In this document: piece after piece, positions 12,480 through 23,696 of the stretch
How positions within the stretch are numbered: position 1 is the first letter of the stretch
How the letters are laid out: each line of letters opens with the position of its first letter
Assembly (NCBI GenBank): GCA_007922195.1
Contig: ML681981.1
Span: 8,564,958 to 8,628,957 of the forward strand
DNA from: Podocnemis expansa
Taxonomy: Eukaryota; Chordata; Testudines; Podocnemididae
Reading direction: 5' to 3'
DNA: 64,000 nt
Translations under genes and position numbers: made by a program
The notes under the pieces: generated by a model
Told to the model about the DNA's origin: nothing
Seen by the model: only the letters and a program-made list of their open reading frames with translations
Database searches by the model: none

Positions 12480-12850
12480 TAGAAGTTGATATAATAAAAG
12501 ACAGAGGAGGCGTCTTACTTGAAGCAGTTGTGGAACTATTCATGTTCTACATCAAAGAGAAAAAACTCCACAGTGCTTGGAAAATGCTATTATCTTTATC
12601 CTATTATCAAGAAAAATTAGTAAGTGGAGACCAGTCAGCATGTTGCCTTCAGCCTATAAAAATTTCACAAAAGCATTGACTCATCGTTCTGCTGGATGGG
12701 AACCATGAAAGAGTACTGGGACTTTGGAAGTTTTTCGGTTAACCACATTCATCCACTTGATAAGTAAACTGCAAAGAATGGTGAAATGATTCTATATTAG
12801 ATGCTGAAAGACCCAAAAATGAAAATCCATCCAGGTAGCATGTGGATTGT
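12480..12850 (+). mobile_element. Possible fossil non-LTR reverse transcriptase segment
   Basis: Around 12620-12690 one frame reads KWRPVSMLPSAYKNFTKALT, resembling the NxRPISLL...YKIFTK block in the fingers region of LINE reverse transcriptases. Nothing longer stays open. It may be an upstream piece of the same LINE whose C-terminus lies at 14180-14640. The assignment rests on one short motif. Confidence 0.35.
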
Positions 12851-14179
12851 AGGACTTAATGGCAAACAGAAAATTTTAAACATAGGGTCTGTTTAATAGG
12901 CACACTAAATTATTTTTTTGTTTTAATGTAGATCAATAACACATAATATTTTCTCTGTGTATTAACAATGCAAAAATACTAGGCTTCTCTGAATTTGGTG
13001 CCAGTATTTTAGTAACAACACATGCTAAATAATGATGTGTTCTAAAATTTCACCTAAGATCCTTACAGACTTTACAAACAAATTACATTTGCTTTCATGC
13101 TTTTATACCTCAGTTGGATAAAATTACACGCATTCACTCAGTGAACTATAGTTTTATTGCAGTTGGTATGTGAGAGATTGGGTGACTTCAAACAAGCAAC
13201 CTGTAACCTGTAAGCAGATATAGAACTTGGCAGACACTATTGAGGGTGCTGGCCACCTTCCATTCAGGCAAAACAGTGAAACAATTGAATGCCTTTTTTT
13301 GAATGATGGCTGAAACTGTGGATACTACCACCCATACATAGACAATGCAATTGCAGGAGCTAAGGGTTGATTTAGTGGCAGCTGTATTTAAAAGGGGAGA
13401 GCACTATAAAGATTAGGAGGGTGAGGACGGAGTACTGGTTCTGACTTTTGACTAGAAAGAGGTCACCAAAGACTGCTGTGAGAATGGTTTCAGTGGAGTT
13501 TGAGGAGCAGAAGCCAGACAAGAGAATGTCTCGGATGGAACTGGAGGAAAGAGACTTAAAAGCAGTGATTTATAATTAGCATGTTCAGTGTGTCAAGAGA
13601 TGAAATGGAAAGGCATTTGCCACAAGGTGCAGGTTTAGAGCCGTCACAGTGTACCTCCCAGTAGATTGCCCTATTCTGAGGGCACCACTGCACTATGCAG
13701 TGCACTGTGTGAGAGGTACTGAGCCAAGACTCTACACACGCTGCCCTCCCATTCCCAGCACACCTGAACAGGAGAGAGTGGCAGACCTGCAGAAGCTCTT
13801 CCCCTCCCACCACTTCTTGTTACCACATAGGAGCATTGGCTCAGAATAAGGCCCTAACGCCTTCCTCAGTTTTAAAGTAAATTCCCTTCTGTTTCTGAAG
13901 GCCTGGTGCATTGGACCTCAGAGCCCTTGCATTCATATTAGGTGTTGTAAGGTGCCATCCAGATACCCTTTTTAGCTGTTATTGACATTCATTTTCATCA
14001 GCAGAAATAAATGTGGGACCTCCTCAGGATGCACAAGCCTGTTATGAAGTTAGCATCTGATTCAGCTCCCTTGGAGTTGAGAGCTTTTTGCCTGACTGCA
14101 TTTGGCACAGAATCAATAAAGCCAGAGACAACTTTAGGAGCTTAAATACAGTTTTGGAAATCATCAAAATATAACATTG
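12851..14179. other. No gene or named repeat seen
   Basis: Non-coding DNA. Overlapping open frames on opposite strands at 13556-13849 have no recognisable domain and are probably chance. Confidence 0.45.
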
Positions 14180-14640
14180 AAACTAAAGACAAGATTTATC
14201 AGTGTTGAATGCTTTCCATACAACTTTATAGTGCAAAATGCTGGGGAATGGCAAAGTATTACATGTCCAAGCTGTCATGCAACTTGCCTCAGAAAAATCC
14301 TCCATATCTTTAGACTCAGAACAATCTCATATCAAGATTTAGTCATACAGCCAAGAAGATATGGGCATCATCATTACCAGAATGCATTGGAAATGGATTG
14401 GTCATGTGCTTTATATGGAAATTGCTTCCCTCACCAGAGCAGCAATAAGATGGACACGTGAAGGCAAGTGAAAACAAGGCAGTGTGAAAACAACATAGTA
14501 AAGAGTTGTGGGCACTGAAGCTGAAAAACCTGGGGCACAGCTCAGGAACAATTGAAAGGCTCACCAAAAACACACTGGAGTAGAGGAGCTTTGTTGCTGC
14601 CCTAAATGCCAGAGGCATTATGGAGACTAACTAACTGATT
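14180..14640 (+). mobile_element. Fossil non-LTR retrotransposon C-terminus
   Basis: From 14388 a frame reads WKWIGHVLYM and shortly after TRAAIRWTREGK, the basic C-terminal signature that follows the reverse transcriptase of RTE-like and related LINEs. A later stretch (about 14550-14635) reads ERLTKNTLE, a stop, then SFVAALNARG, the usual end of such proteins. Frames are broken by stops and shifts, so it is dead. The sequence ends in short CTAA repeats (ACTAACTAACTGA), as in LINEs with tetranucleotide tails. The exact clade is uncertain. Confidence 0.6.
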
Positions 14641-14851
14641 TGGAGCTGAATCTCGCCCTAGGGTGTAAGGAATTGTGAATGGTTGTTGTCAGCATATTAA
14701 GAGCATGACATAAGGGTTCTTATACAAGAACAATCTGCATTTCCTGGTTCTGCAGTCACATGATACGGATCAGGGTTAGGAAAGGTTGTTCCCCATCCTA
14801 TGGCAGGATTTACTGAGTCTCTGCTCTGAGAATTATCACCCAGTGTAACAG
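14641..14851. other. No gene seen
   Basis: Short non-coding spacer between the LINE fossil and a hAT insertion. Confidence 0.5.
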
Positions 14852-15035
14852 CAGGACTGGCTCAAGGGGTTGTGGTGCCCCAACCCAAATTTTGCTTTTG
14901 CACCCTCATCTCATGCTCTTGCAGGGCCAGGAGGGCCGGGCTGGGCTGGCGGTCACGTGGCAGTGTCTCCCAGCACCCCTAAGCTTCTATGTCCTGATCT
15001 GGTGCCACCCTGGTTCGTCCCTTAAGCCAGCCCTG
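14852..15035. mobile_element. Non-autonomous hAT with exact 8-bp TSD
   Basis: A 184-bp element with terminal inverted repeats CAGGACTGGCTCAAG and CTTAAGCCAGCCCTG. The 8-bp word TGTAACAG occurs immediately outside both ends (14844-14851 and 15036-15043) without mismatch. The interior is GC-rich against AT-rich surroundings and has no transposase. Confidence 0.88.
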
Positions 15036-15043
15036 TGTAACAG

Positions 15044-15504
15044 TTTAATCTTAGGCATGAAACTCTTTCCCTCAATGGCTGGAAGGTAGCTGTCTAGGCG
15101 CACTCAGTGGGTGAAATTTTGTTCCCAACAAAGTCACTGACAGAACTTCCATTGACTGCAATAGGGCTGAGATTTTGTTCAATAGAACCAGAGAATTTAT
15201 TCAAGATAAATGCCCTTATTTACTATCCCTTTTTAGTTCTTGGGGCCAGACTACACATTTGGGCACTGCACATCTGAAGATTCCTTTTCCTGGCCATAGT
15301 CCTTCTATCTCCTTAGTTGCATGTCTTGTTGGTCTCCACCTTTTCTTGTTGCTGCTTTCCCATTTTTACACCCCTTTTCTCTTCAGGAAGTTTGGCTGCC
15401 CATTCGTTAAGGAACAATAAGTTTTATTGTCATTCAGCTACTCTAGTATCTTCTAAAAGTATGCATGTCTCTCTCTTTTGCATGGAGTGATGACAATGAT
15501 TTTT
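15044..15504. other. No gene seen
   Basis: Non-coding. The 81-codon open frame at 15175-15420 is leucine/phenylalanine-rich with no recognisable domain, and I regard it as chance. Confidence 0.45.
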
Positions 15505-15690
15505 CAGACACGTTATCTGTAGATCTGCAAAGCGCTTTATGGATACTAAAGAAAGCCTCTTCCCCCTGTGAGGTACCGGTATGCAAATATTATAATTCCA
15601 TATGAACAAAAGGAACCATAGAGATGAGTTAATTGACTTGGCCAAGCCACATAGTGAGTAAGTGAGAGAGCCTGAACTCGGTGGTGATAT
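15505..15690 (-). mobile_element. MIR-like SINE fragment
   Basis: It holds the MIR phrases in reverse: GCAAAGCGCTTTATGGATAC, CCTGTGAGGTACCGG, AATTGACTTGGCCAAGCCAC, ATAGTGAGTAAGTGAGAGAG. Diverged and non-coding. Confidence 0.5.
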
Positions 15691-16239
15691 TCTTGGCTAT
15701 CAGTTTTCCAATCTAACCAGCAAAAACAACTGAAGTTGGAGGTCAAACTAGCTGATCACATTGTGAGATCAGAAGTGACCAGTCTGAGTCTAAAATTAAT
15801 AAGTTTCATGTTAATTTATTTAACAAACTCTCATTTCTGAGCTTGCTTTCTTTTTTTTCCCCCTGGTGAAGTGCTGTCCAAGTGAAGGCAATTATATACT
15901 AAGGCCCACACAAGGAAAGAACTCCCCACCAAACCAAAACCCCACCATTACTTTAAAAATCACCAACAAATGGCTGTAAGATACCTCCCCCAATACAATT
16001 AGTAAGAGAGGTTTTAAATGGCCACCAAGGAACATACAGTAAAGTTCAATGGCAGTGATCAAAAACTCCTACAGGAAGAGAAAGACACTGAAATATTGCA
16101 TAGAAAACAGATAGAAGCTAGAAATCCTTTTTCCAGCAAGAAAATGAAAAGCTATGTTTGTGAATAATGATAATGTAGTGCATTTATAATGACAGATAGT
16201 GTTGGGTTAACTCAGAGAGTTCCTTGTCCCATCTCAGAT
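15691..16239. other. No gene seen
   Basis: AT-rich non-coding DNA. A phrase at about 15740-15790 (GCTGATCACATTGTGAGATC, AGAAGTGACC) may be a decayed CR1 tail, but it is too short to call. Confidence 0.4.
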
Positions 16240-17022
16240 TTATTGCTGAAAACACCAACCTGGGAGAGGGGCGGTTGGAAGCACTTTACACAACAAGATT
16301 AGATTTCAAAATTATCTTGACAAATTGGGGAATGGATTTGAAATGAACTAGATGAAATTCAATAAAGACAAGTGTCACTAAGGGAGAAAAAATTTGAATG
16401 CTGAACTAAAACAGAGAATAACTGATAGCCATACTGCTAAACAGGATCTGGGGGCTATATTCAACTAGGGGAAGTTATTTCCCTACTCTGCCCTGCTCAG
16501 CGCTGATGAAGCTCAGCTGGTATACTGGGTCTAGTTCTGGGTGCCACATTTCAAGAAAGATATGGACAAGTTGGATACAGTCCAAAGGACAGCAACAAAA
16601 ATGATAAATATAGAAAACCTGGCCTAAGAGGAAAGGTTTAAAAAACTATTTAGTTAGTCCTGAGGAAAGAAAGTTGAGGGGGGCCCAATAAGGTTTCAAA
16701 TATGTTAAAGACTGTTATACAAGGATGGTAACTGATCTGTTCTCCATGTCCACTGAAAGTAGGACAAGAAGTAATGGGCTTAATTTGGAGCTGGAGAGAT
16801 TTTGGTTAAATGTTGGAAAAAACTTTCACACTCCTAAGGACAATTAAGCATTGAAATGGGCATTTTATGGGGTTGTGGAATTCCTGTCCTCAGAGGCTTT
16901 TAAGAACTACTTAGCTAAACACCTGTCAAAGCTGATCTAGAAACAGTTGATCCTGATTCAGTGTAGGGAATGAAACCAAATTAATTCTTTAGGTCCCTTC
17001 TAGCCCTACATTTCTGTGACAC
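16240..17022 (+). mobile_element. CR1 LINE fragment, decayed
   Basis: A sense-strand CR1 segment covering the end of the reverse transcriptase region and the 3' end. Recognisable pieces are AAATTCAATAAAGACAAGTG, TACTGGGTCTAGTTCTGGGT, CAGTCCAAAGGACAGCAAC, GGACAAGAAGTAATGGGCTT, and the tail TCCCTTCTAGCCCTACATTT. The coding frame has many stops. It belongs to the same group as the CR1 copies at 41.6-44.0 and 47.4-48.4 kb. Confidence 0.75.
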
Positions 17023-17781
17023 CTTGATTCATTTAACAATTTTCTTTTTCAAAAGTGGAACTTCAGAGTTTTACTTTAATAACAAGATGATCAGAATCCT
17101 TCCAAATTGCACTTTGCTGTTGGGTGGCCACTACCACATCCCCAGAACACTGGAAATTCTGGTGCTTCTGGGATTGGTGTAGGCCCACTCCTACCTGCCT
17201 GGTCCCACCCCCACAAGTAAACGTACATTCACACTGGTGAGGGGTGGAGCACAACACTCTTCATAGTGACTTCCTTTATCCTTGTTGCTAGACCAAACTA
17301 CTTCCAGTTTTTGCATTGGTACCAGAAAACAAAACTATAAAAGAGAACTGTAGCTTAAAACTGGGTGAATGATCTTTGCACTTCTCTGACTGATTCATCT
17401 TTCAGACATTCAACTGCAGAAAGCGGGGGGGTGGGGTTGTTTTTGTTTGTTTGTTTTTTTAATTTGCTGATTATGGGAGAATTAATTTGTTTCACAGGCT
17501 GAGCCAAAAAAATATTTTGGCAGCAAGTAGGTAAACTGAAAATGAGAACAAACATTTGTTTGAGTTTTAATCAGTCTTTTCAGTCTTCTAATACAGAACT
17601 GTGTTTTAAAATCCTGTCAATTATTCAAGTATAATTATGGAACAGTTCCCACTATTTTAAGATATATTCTTTTAAAAACAGTTTGCTAATTTTTTGGTTA
17701 TTATTCTTCTGTTTCTAGTGCCATGTTTGTTTTGGTTGAATCAAGTGCCAAGAACAATTAGATGCATTCCACTTGATATTC
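17023..17781. other. No gene seen; TTTG-rich tract
   Basis: Non-coding DNA with a G/T-rich tract at about 17425-17460 (GGGGGGG, then TTTTTGTTTGTTTG). Small open frames show no domain. Confidence 0.45.
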
Positions 17782-17789
17782 ATTACAAG

Positions 17790-18382
17790 CAGGGGTTAAA
17801 GTGTAATTTGGCAGGCCCCAGAGCCCTCTTAAATTTCTGGGCTCCCTTCATGCAGATCAAGGTCCCCTTCCTGCAGGTCTGGGCCCCCCTTCATCCACCC
17901 CAGCTAGAGCCCCACACACACCTGCCTTCCACCCCAGCTACTGACCCCCATGTCTTTCTCTCAGCCCCCATTCTGACCCCTTCTTCCAATCCCACTCCCC
18001 ACATGCTTTCCCCACCAGCTGCCTCATCCCCTAGACCCTCTTATCCCTGCCACCGAGGTGGTTGAGGAGCTGGGCCAGGGGAGGGAGGCTACAGGTGGAG
18101 CTGGCCAGCTGGTAAGAGGGGCCCCAGGCCCAGCAGGAAGGGACGGGGCCACTGCAGGGTCCAGGGAGAGAAAGGAGAGGTGGCCAGGCTCTCTGCAGCC
18201 CACAGCCCCTTCCTTAAGCCGGAACGCTGTGTTCCAGCACAGTCTTTCTATTTTTAGGGGGCCCCAAAATGCAATGTTCTGGGGTGTTCCCCTATTTTAG
18301 GGGCCCTGGAACCCTGTCCCCTAAAAATAGGGGGGGGGTCCAGAGCACCATTCTGGGGCTTTCTGGTTAACTTTAACCCCTG
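17790..18382. mobile_element. hAT-like element, ends CAGGGGTTAAAGT
   Basis: A 593-bp element. The ends are CAGGGGTTAAAGT and ACTTTAACCCCTG, an exact 13-bp inverted repeat, flanked by ATTACAAG (17782-17789) and ATTACAGG (18383-18390), a 7-of-8 match. The interior is C-rich on this strand and contains short palindromes such as GGAACGCTGTGTTCC, and a GGGGCCC...TATTTTTAGGGG module found again in the copy at 43114. The 123-codon frame starting at 17694 runs into the C-rich interior and looks fortuitous. Non-autonomous. Confidence 0.85.
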
Positions 18383-18390
18383 ATTACAGG

Positions 18391-20054
18391 TTTGTATATT
18401 TGAATAGGGGGCACATAAACAAAATGTCCACCTTTTTCCTCTGTGTTTGGAAGACTGAAAGACAAAAGCTCTGCCACTGATCAGCTAAACATATTGTTTT
18501 AATATCCAAAGGAACATTTTAAAAATTCATTATGGTGCAAAAGATGCAACAGCAAATAACTGAAAGAGAAGTATTTTTGGATGTTCTGAGTGAGGACTAC
18601 TTTTCTAAATTAATTTAATATGTGCTAAATTTCACACTGATTTGCCTAAACTCAGTAATTTCCGATGACTTATTCATATGTACTCAGTACTGATGGAAGC
18701 ATGATATCTAGTTCTAAGGATTTTGGTTTGGGGTCATTTTTGCTTTTCAGGAATTATGGTGGGGTGTCTGGTACCATGGATCCCTGATCTTACTAGGTGA
18801 ATTTGGATGGAAACACAACACAAATAATCATGATTTGTCTTACACTATATAAAAAAATGGAAGGACCCTTTTACTTCCTTACACAGATTACTGAGGGTGC
18901 CCAACTGTCACCTCCCTTCCCATGGGAAGGTGAGAGGAGGGCAGGCAGAGATGGAGAGTGGAACGAATTTTGGCTGCACCTCCCCACCCCTATGCATAAG
19001 CACTGTGTCATTATCACAGGTAAGCCCTCCTATACTGGAAAGTAACCTGGGTAAACACTTTGCATTCCTTCCAGAACAAGGAAGAATCAAGGACTAGACT
19101 GTAATCTGGTCTCTGTCCTGTTTCTAGGGCAGCACAGATTTCATAGATTATAAAGACAAAGGTCCAGATCCTAAAAAATATGTAAGTTTATTTCATTGAT
19201 TAAAATCCGTGAAAGTTAGAAACATAATTATCTTTGAGGATCTGGCAAGAATTGTGTCAATGCAAGCACTCCTATGAGCAAAAATTGCAAAATGCAATAT
19301 GGATCACATGGAAGGAAATGAGGATTACTGTGCTCTAAGGTAGGAGAAGCACTATACAGTGAAAAACATTCTCTATCCAAATTTTGCTAACTGATGGCAG
19401 AATTTATTAAAATTTGGATGATGAGACCAGGGAGAGTCAGGCAGAGCACAAGGTTGCAACATTAAATCTTCTTCCTACTGCTGTGCCAGTGATCACCAAC
19501 ATCCACTGTATCCCAGAGAAAAAAATTTCAGAGATGAAACTGATGATCAGAGAAAAGTCTGTGGTGCTTTTGTGACAGGGTCTCTCAGGATCCAAACTGA
19601 GACTCACAATGCTTTGGCTTTTGCTTTGAGGATTGGGTTCAAGGGAGAAACAAACCCTACAACCTCAATGGAAGAATGCAAAGTAACCCCAATAAGCAGA
19701 ATCTTCCAGTTTTCTTCTTCCTGTGGAGTTGTTACTCTGCAGGTGTGCACTCTGCTTCTGAGTTAACACAGCTTTGTGAAATTATTTATGGATCATCTCT
19801 AGGCTGTCTTCCCCCAGCAGAAATATTCTGCTTCATTCTCTCTATCTTGAATGAATAGGCTACTGAAATGACACATTGACCTGGTGAGATGATATACAGC
19901 AGTGGTCAAACTCCAATATGCCATGCTTCAGTATATCCCAATGTATGGCAGCTGTACAAAAAAACCCAAAACCCTTGTGTATCCCTGGACTTGAAAATAG
20001 TACAAAAGTTCATAATACAGAAAAGCTAATGAAAGGAGTGAAAGGCAATTGGAC
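18391..20054. other. No convincing gene
   Basis: Non-coding DNA. A splice-like segment at 19128-19181 (strong CTGTTTCTAG acceptor, GTAAGT donor) is discussed under rejected items. Short overlapping open frames at 18797-19097 and 19572-19858 have no recognisable domains. Confidence 0.45.
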
Positions 20055-20175
20055 TATGCATAGGACACCAGCCTGGGAGTTTGGGTCCAGGTTCTGCTTC
20101 CAGCTCAACAGCAGTGTAAGTCACTTCCCTTGTCTGCTCCCTTTCTCTTCTTTCTGTCTTGTCAATTTAGAGAGA
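20055..20175 (+). mobile_element. MIR-like SINE fragment
   Basis: It contains CACCAGCCTGGGAGTTTGGG, TCCAGGTTCTGCTTCCAGCT and GTGTAAGTCACTTCCC, the tRNA-related head and core of MIR, diverged. It lies just before the GC-rich transposon nest. Confidence 0.4.
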
Positions 20176-20205
20176 GTTCTTCAGGAATGAGACTGTCCCT
20201 CATGG

Positions 20206-20620
20206 CAGGACTGTGCGGGGCCCCATGGAACTACAGGGCCCAGGGCGATTGCCCCTTTTGGTCCCCCCCACTCCCACCAGGATGGTTCTGGCTTGGGAAC
20301 AGGGCTGTAACTGTGGTGGGGTGAATGGAGCTTTGCATCAGGCATGAATTTGAAAGGGCAACAGAGTAGACCCTTCCTGACCCCAAAGAGGAATGTGTCT
20401 TAGAGGCACATTCCTCTGGGAGCCGAGGAAGGGGCTTCTTGCCTGGCTCTGGCCACGGCAGGGAGAAGGGATCCCCTCTGCCAGCTCTTGCCATGGTAGA
20501 GAAGGGATTCTCCCCCACTCAAACATTGCTGGATGGATGGGCCTTGGATTTGGGCCTGGTGGGGGGGGGCACCATTGGGGCTCCTTGCCCCGGGCGTCCA
20601 AACCCCTAGTTAAGCCCCTG
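20206..20620. mobile_element. Possible GC-rich hAT-like element
   Basis: GC-rich DNA starting CAGGACTGTGCGGGGCCCC and ending AACCCCTAGTTAAGCCCCTG. The ends start and finish as hAT elements do (CAG...CTG), but the inverted repeat is weak. The flanks CCTCATGG and CCTGGGGG match at only 5 of 8 positions. Open frames on both strands here follow from GC content. Confidence 0.4.
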
Positions 20621-20984
20621 CCTGGGGGCTAGACTCTGGCCTTCCAAGGGCTTTCATCTGGTCGCCAGGACACTGCTGCAAGAGCCTGGAAAACTGAGCT
20701 GGCAAGGTGCTAGGTGGAGGGGGGTGGTGTGTGCTGAGCTGGCATTGTGCTCAGTGTGGTGGGGAGGTGGCAAGAAGAACTAAGCCTGAGGGCAAGGGGA
20801 AGCCAGGGGAAGGAGAGCAGTGCTGAGGGGGGGTGAAGAGAACATGGGGAACAAACATAGGACAAACTGTGGCAGTTCTGGGAGGGTGAAGGAGCAGGGG
20901 AGCAGTGTGGTTGGTTGGCAGGACCCAGCTACTTCCCGACCTGGGCATCCACTCACTTCCGCTCTCCTCCCACACCCCTATCCC
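20621..20984. other. GC-rich host segment of the transposon nest
   Basis: G-rich DNA into which the hAT at 20985 inserted. If the two nested hATs are removed, it joins directly to 21811 onward and may be part of a larger repeat reaching to about 22366. I cannot name it. Confidence 0.4.
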
Positions 20985-21444
20985 CAGGGCCATCCCTGGG
21001 GGGGTGCATGGTACTGGGCAAATTGCCCTCTGTGCTGCCCCCCCCCCCCCATGCCAGGGACTACGTGAGTGGCCAAAAGGGCAGCCTGGTGCAGTGGTTC
21101 TGGTTTGCCCCCTTACCTGCACCCCCCGGTCCCGTGTGCTGCTTTGGGCTCTGTCCCAGAGCAGTGGGGAGGGGGCAGCAGGCAGCATGGCTGTGGCGGG
21201 GGGTATGTTACGGGCTCCGCACCGCCTCCCGTCCCCTCCCCACTGCTCCGGCACAGAGCCCAGAGCAGTGCACGTGGAGGGGAAAGGGAGTGGCTGGACC
21301 AACAGCATTGAACATAGCCATGCTTTTGGCCAGCTCGCCTGGTCCCCAGCTTGGGGGGGAGGCAGAGGTGCGGCCATGCTGGGCCCCCCAAAGTGCAGGG
21401 CCCTGGGCAGCCACCTCATTCGCCCTACCCTAGGGATGGCCCTG
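20985..21444. mobile_element. Foldback hAT-like element (outer member of nest)
   Basis: The ends are CAGGGCCATCCCTGGGGG and the inverse CCCTAGGGATGGCCCTG. The 8-bp flank CCTATCCC at 20977-20984 is found intact at the right end once the element at 21447-21802 is removed (CC at 21445-21446 joined to TATCCC at 21811-21816), so the duplication is exact. Inside, GGGCTCTGTCCCAGAGCAGT (from 21146) is repeated in inverse at about 21234-21261, giving a foldback. Long open frames on both strands are by-products of this symmetry and GC richness. Confidence 0.8.
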
Positions 21445-21446
21445 CC

Positions 21447-21802
21447 CAGGGGTGTCGCTGGCATTAGGCACACCGGGGCACATGCCCCAGGTCCCAACGC
21501 CAGTGCCCTAGATCTCCAACCCAATCGGGCCAGAGATCTGGGGCCCGATCCCTGGCCGGCCACGGCAGCCCCGTCCTCAGCCAGGGATTTGGGGCTCGGC
21601 CAGCCGCCCGTGGCGGCCCCGTCCCTGGCTGGGGATTGGGGGCCCGGCCTCCAGTGGCCACTTCTGGCCCAGCCCTGCCGTGGCCTAGCCACCCGCCGTG
21701 GCGCAGCCTCCCCCTGGCCGTATCGCTGGCCAGGGGGCAGAGCCTTCCGGCTGGGGGCAGGGCCCGTGCCCCAGGTCCCTCCTTGCCCAAGCACTGCCTC
21801 TG
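21447..21802. mobile_element. hAT-like element inserted beside the previous one
   Basis: A 356-bp GC-rich element beginning CAGGGGTGTCGCTGGCATT and ending with the inverse-related CCAAGCACTGCCTCTG. The 8-bp word GCCCTGCC flanks it exactly (21439-21446 and 21803-21810). It landed two bases beyond the end of the 20985-21444 element, so it is the younger of the two. No transposase is present. Confidence 0.8.
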
Positions 21803-21810
21803 GCCCTGCC

Positions 21811-22370
21811 TATCCCCAGCATCCCTGTCCTTTCCCGACCTTAGTGACAAAATCTTTTCTGTAGAAATTGCTACCCATCAATGTGTCTGGTATAGAGATG
21901 CCCAGTGCCAAAACCTGTGACCCCTGCAGAACTGCCAGAGTTTCTGTCTGTCTGACTCTTCTTCTCTCCCTCTCCCCAGCACTGCTCTCCTTTTCCTGAG
22001 CAGTGCTTGGCAGGGAGTGAAGAGAGCAGAGATGGTGAGGTCCCTGTCAGGAAGTAGCTGAGTTCTGCCATCCAGTTGCTCTGCTCCCCCCACCTGACCC
22101 TTCCTCCTCTTCTTCCCTCCTCTGCCATGCTCCCCATCCTACCTTGCTCCCCACACCCTGCCTTGCCCCCTCACACAGTCACCCCTGCCCCCCCTTGTCC
22201 TATGTACACAGTGCAAAAGCAATGCCAAATATCACACTAATCATTATTTTATTAAAGTTTATTAATAAGATCAATTTGTATGTCTTATCAAAAATTTTCT
22301 CACTGGCTCCCTGACCGAGAAGAGAATTGCAATGTGGCCCCTCACCCAAAAAGGTTGGACACGCTTGGTT
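21811..22370 (-). mobile_element. hAT-like fragment ending GGTTGGACACGCTTG
   Basis: Read in reverse from 22366 it begins CAAGCGTGTCCAACCTTTTT, then a GGGGCCACATTG block, the start of a Charlie-like hAT end (compare CAGGGGTGTCCAACCT types). A candidate opposite end is CAGTGCCAAAACCTGTGACC near 21903. I could not find matching 8-bp flanks, so the extent is uncertain. An AT-rich TTTATTAAAGTTTATTAATA block lies inside at about 22245. Confidence 0.5.
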
Positions 22371-23516
22371 TAAGGTTATTCTTAGAGGGCCTGACAGTGC
22401 TTAGTTAAGGGAAAACCCAGAAGAGAGGCAGTGGGAAGTTTCTTGCTTTCAGGGAAAAACACTCTGGAGGGGCTTGCAGGTGAGTGCTTGAATGCTGGCC
22501 TGGAAGAGACAGGACAGTGGAAATGAAGGGGACTGTGGGAGGAGAAAGAGTTTGGAAAAGAATCCCTGAAGGAGCTGGGCTTGTGGGAAGAGAGTACTGA
22601 AAAATAGTGTGCTGAGGCAGGAAAAAGGCTCTTGTTACTGTAATTTTTTTTTTTTATTCTTACTTTTTTTAGACTTGGTTTCTGCTGGAGTCAGTTTGTT
22701 TAACTGATATGGAATTTATTTACTGGAAGAGGAAGAATGAAAGCAGCAGTTAAAAGGATACAGTGCAACAAAAAGGGGGGGGGGTCATTAATCTTGTTTC
22801 TATCAAGCATGTGGCCAGCATCTGAACTTTTGTATTTCTTCAGGTTTTCTCTAAGATCATCACATTTTTAGCCAAAATAGTACTCTAGTCTGTACCTCTC
22901 CAGCTCCAGAACTTTTTCTTTTATGTCCCTAAGACTACAGTTTCTTCATAGGGGTAAAGATCTATCACGAGGAACCAGCAGAACTCATCTGGGAATCCAG
23001 TGGCCTGATTTTGAGATGTTAAATTATATGCTATCATTTATTTCTTTGAAAGAAAAGCATCCTCTGTATCTCTTCAGATTAGTCACCGGGAGTCTATACA
23101 ATGCAGTACGCCTTTTCTAAGAAAGTGTGTGATGGTGCTCATATGTAGAAATCAACTACCATTCCAGGTAGTTATAGCGTGCTTTCTTTTTTACTAAATA
23201 GAGCTGGTCAGAGGATGAGAATTCTATTTCTTGGCAGCATGTGAAGTTTCAGAATTTATTTTTAGTTCAGTACTAGAATGCAAGCAAAACCTTTTAAATA
23301 CTTTGCAAACAGAATTGTAGTGAATTGTTGTGGGGTTTTTGGACCAAAATCCTAAGTGCTTCAATCTGGGTGTCATTCTGAGTGATCAGAGAGCCCTGAA
23401 CCAAAAAATCCTTGTTGCCAAAAACATTGCAAAAATGGATGTTTCACTCAAAAGTTTTGGCTTCAACTAAATAGCATTTATGTATCTTTTTTTTGCCTTT
23501 TTACTTCTCTGACTTA
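22371..23516. other. Unassigned; possible decayed LTR-like stretch
   Basis: The part from 22391 (TGACAGTGC) to about 22770 (CAGTGCAACA) begins with TG, ends with CA and has purine-rich content like some LTRs, but I see no target duplication or polyadenylation signal. The rest is AT-rich non-coding DNA. A poly-G run lies at about 22777-22787. Confidence 0.3.
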
Positions 23517-23524
23517 AACTCTTT

Positions 23525-23688
23525 GTAGTAGCTTATCTGACAAAGTGGGATTTCTCCCATGAAAGCTCATGTGTTAAATAATTTTTTTTAGTCTTTAAAA
23601 GTGCTACAGGACTCCTTGGGTTCTGGTGTGTGTCTGTGCCTGTGTCTCTTTTTTTCTGTGAACTAGACTAACATGGTTACCCCCCTGG
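23525..23688 (+). mobile_element. PLE terminal fragment with 8-bp TSD
   Basis: The insertion carries GTGGGATTTCTCCCATGAAA, GCTCATG, TTTAGTCTTTAAAAGTGCTA, CAGGACTCC and the end GAACTAGACTAACATGG. It is flanked by AACTCTTT at 23517-23524 and 23689-23696, an exact 8-bp duplication. It is single-armed (not palindromic), sense strand, and non-coding. Confidence 0.7.
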
Positions 23689-23696
23689 AACTCTTT

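Noticed and set aside
17694..18065. 123-codon proline-rich frame
   Set aside because: It starts outside and continues into the C-rich interior of the hAT at 17790, and ends without a recognisable domain.
19128..19181. 54-bp stretch with strong splice consensus, reading GSTDFIDYKDKGPDPKKY
   Set aside because: GGTCCAGATCCT and the downstream inverse TGAGGATCTGG resemble a common amniote repeat phrase, and no neighbouring exon is seen. A chance splice-like context is more likely.
20751..21864. Long overlapping open frames (347 codons reverse, 319 forward)
   Set aside because: They cross the boundaries of two independent transposon insertions, are Pro/Gly/Ala-rich in GC-rich DNA, and are open on both strands; no domain is recognisable.
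20206..22200. CpG island or promoter
   Set aside because: The GC richness is explained by nested hAT elements; there is no associated gene or transcription start evidence.
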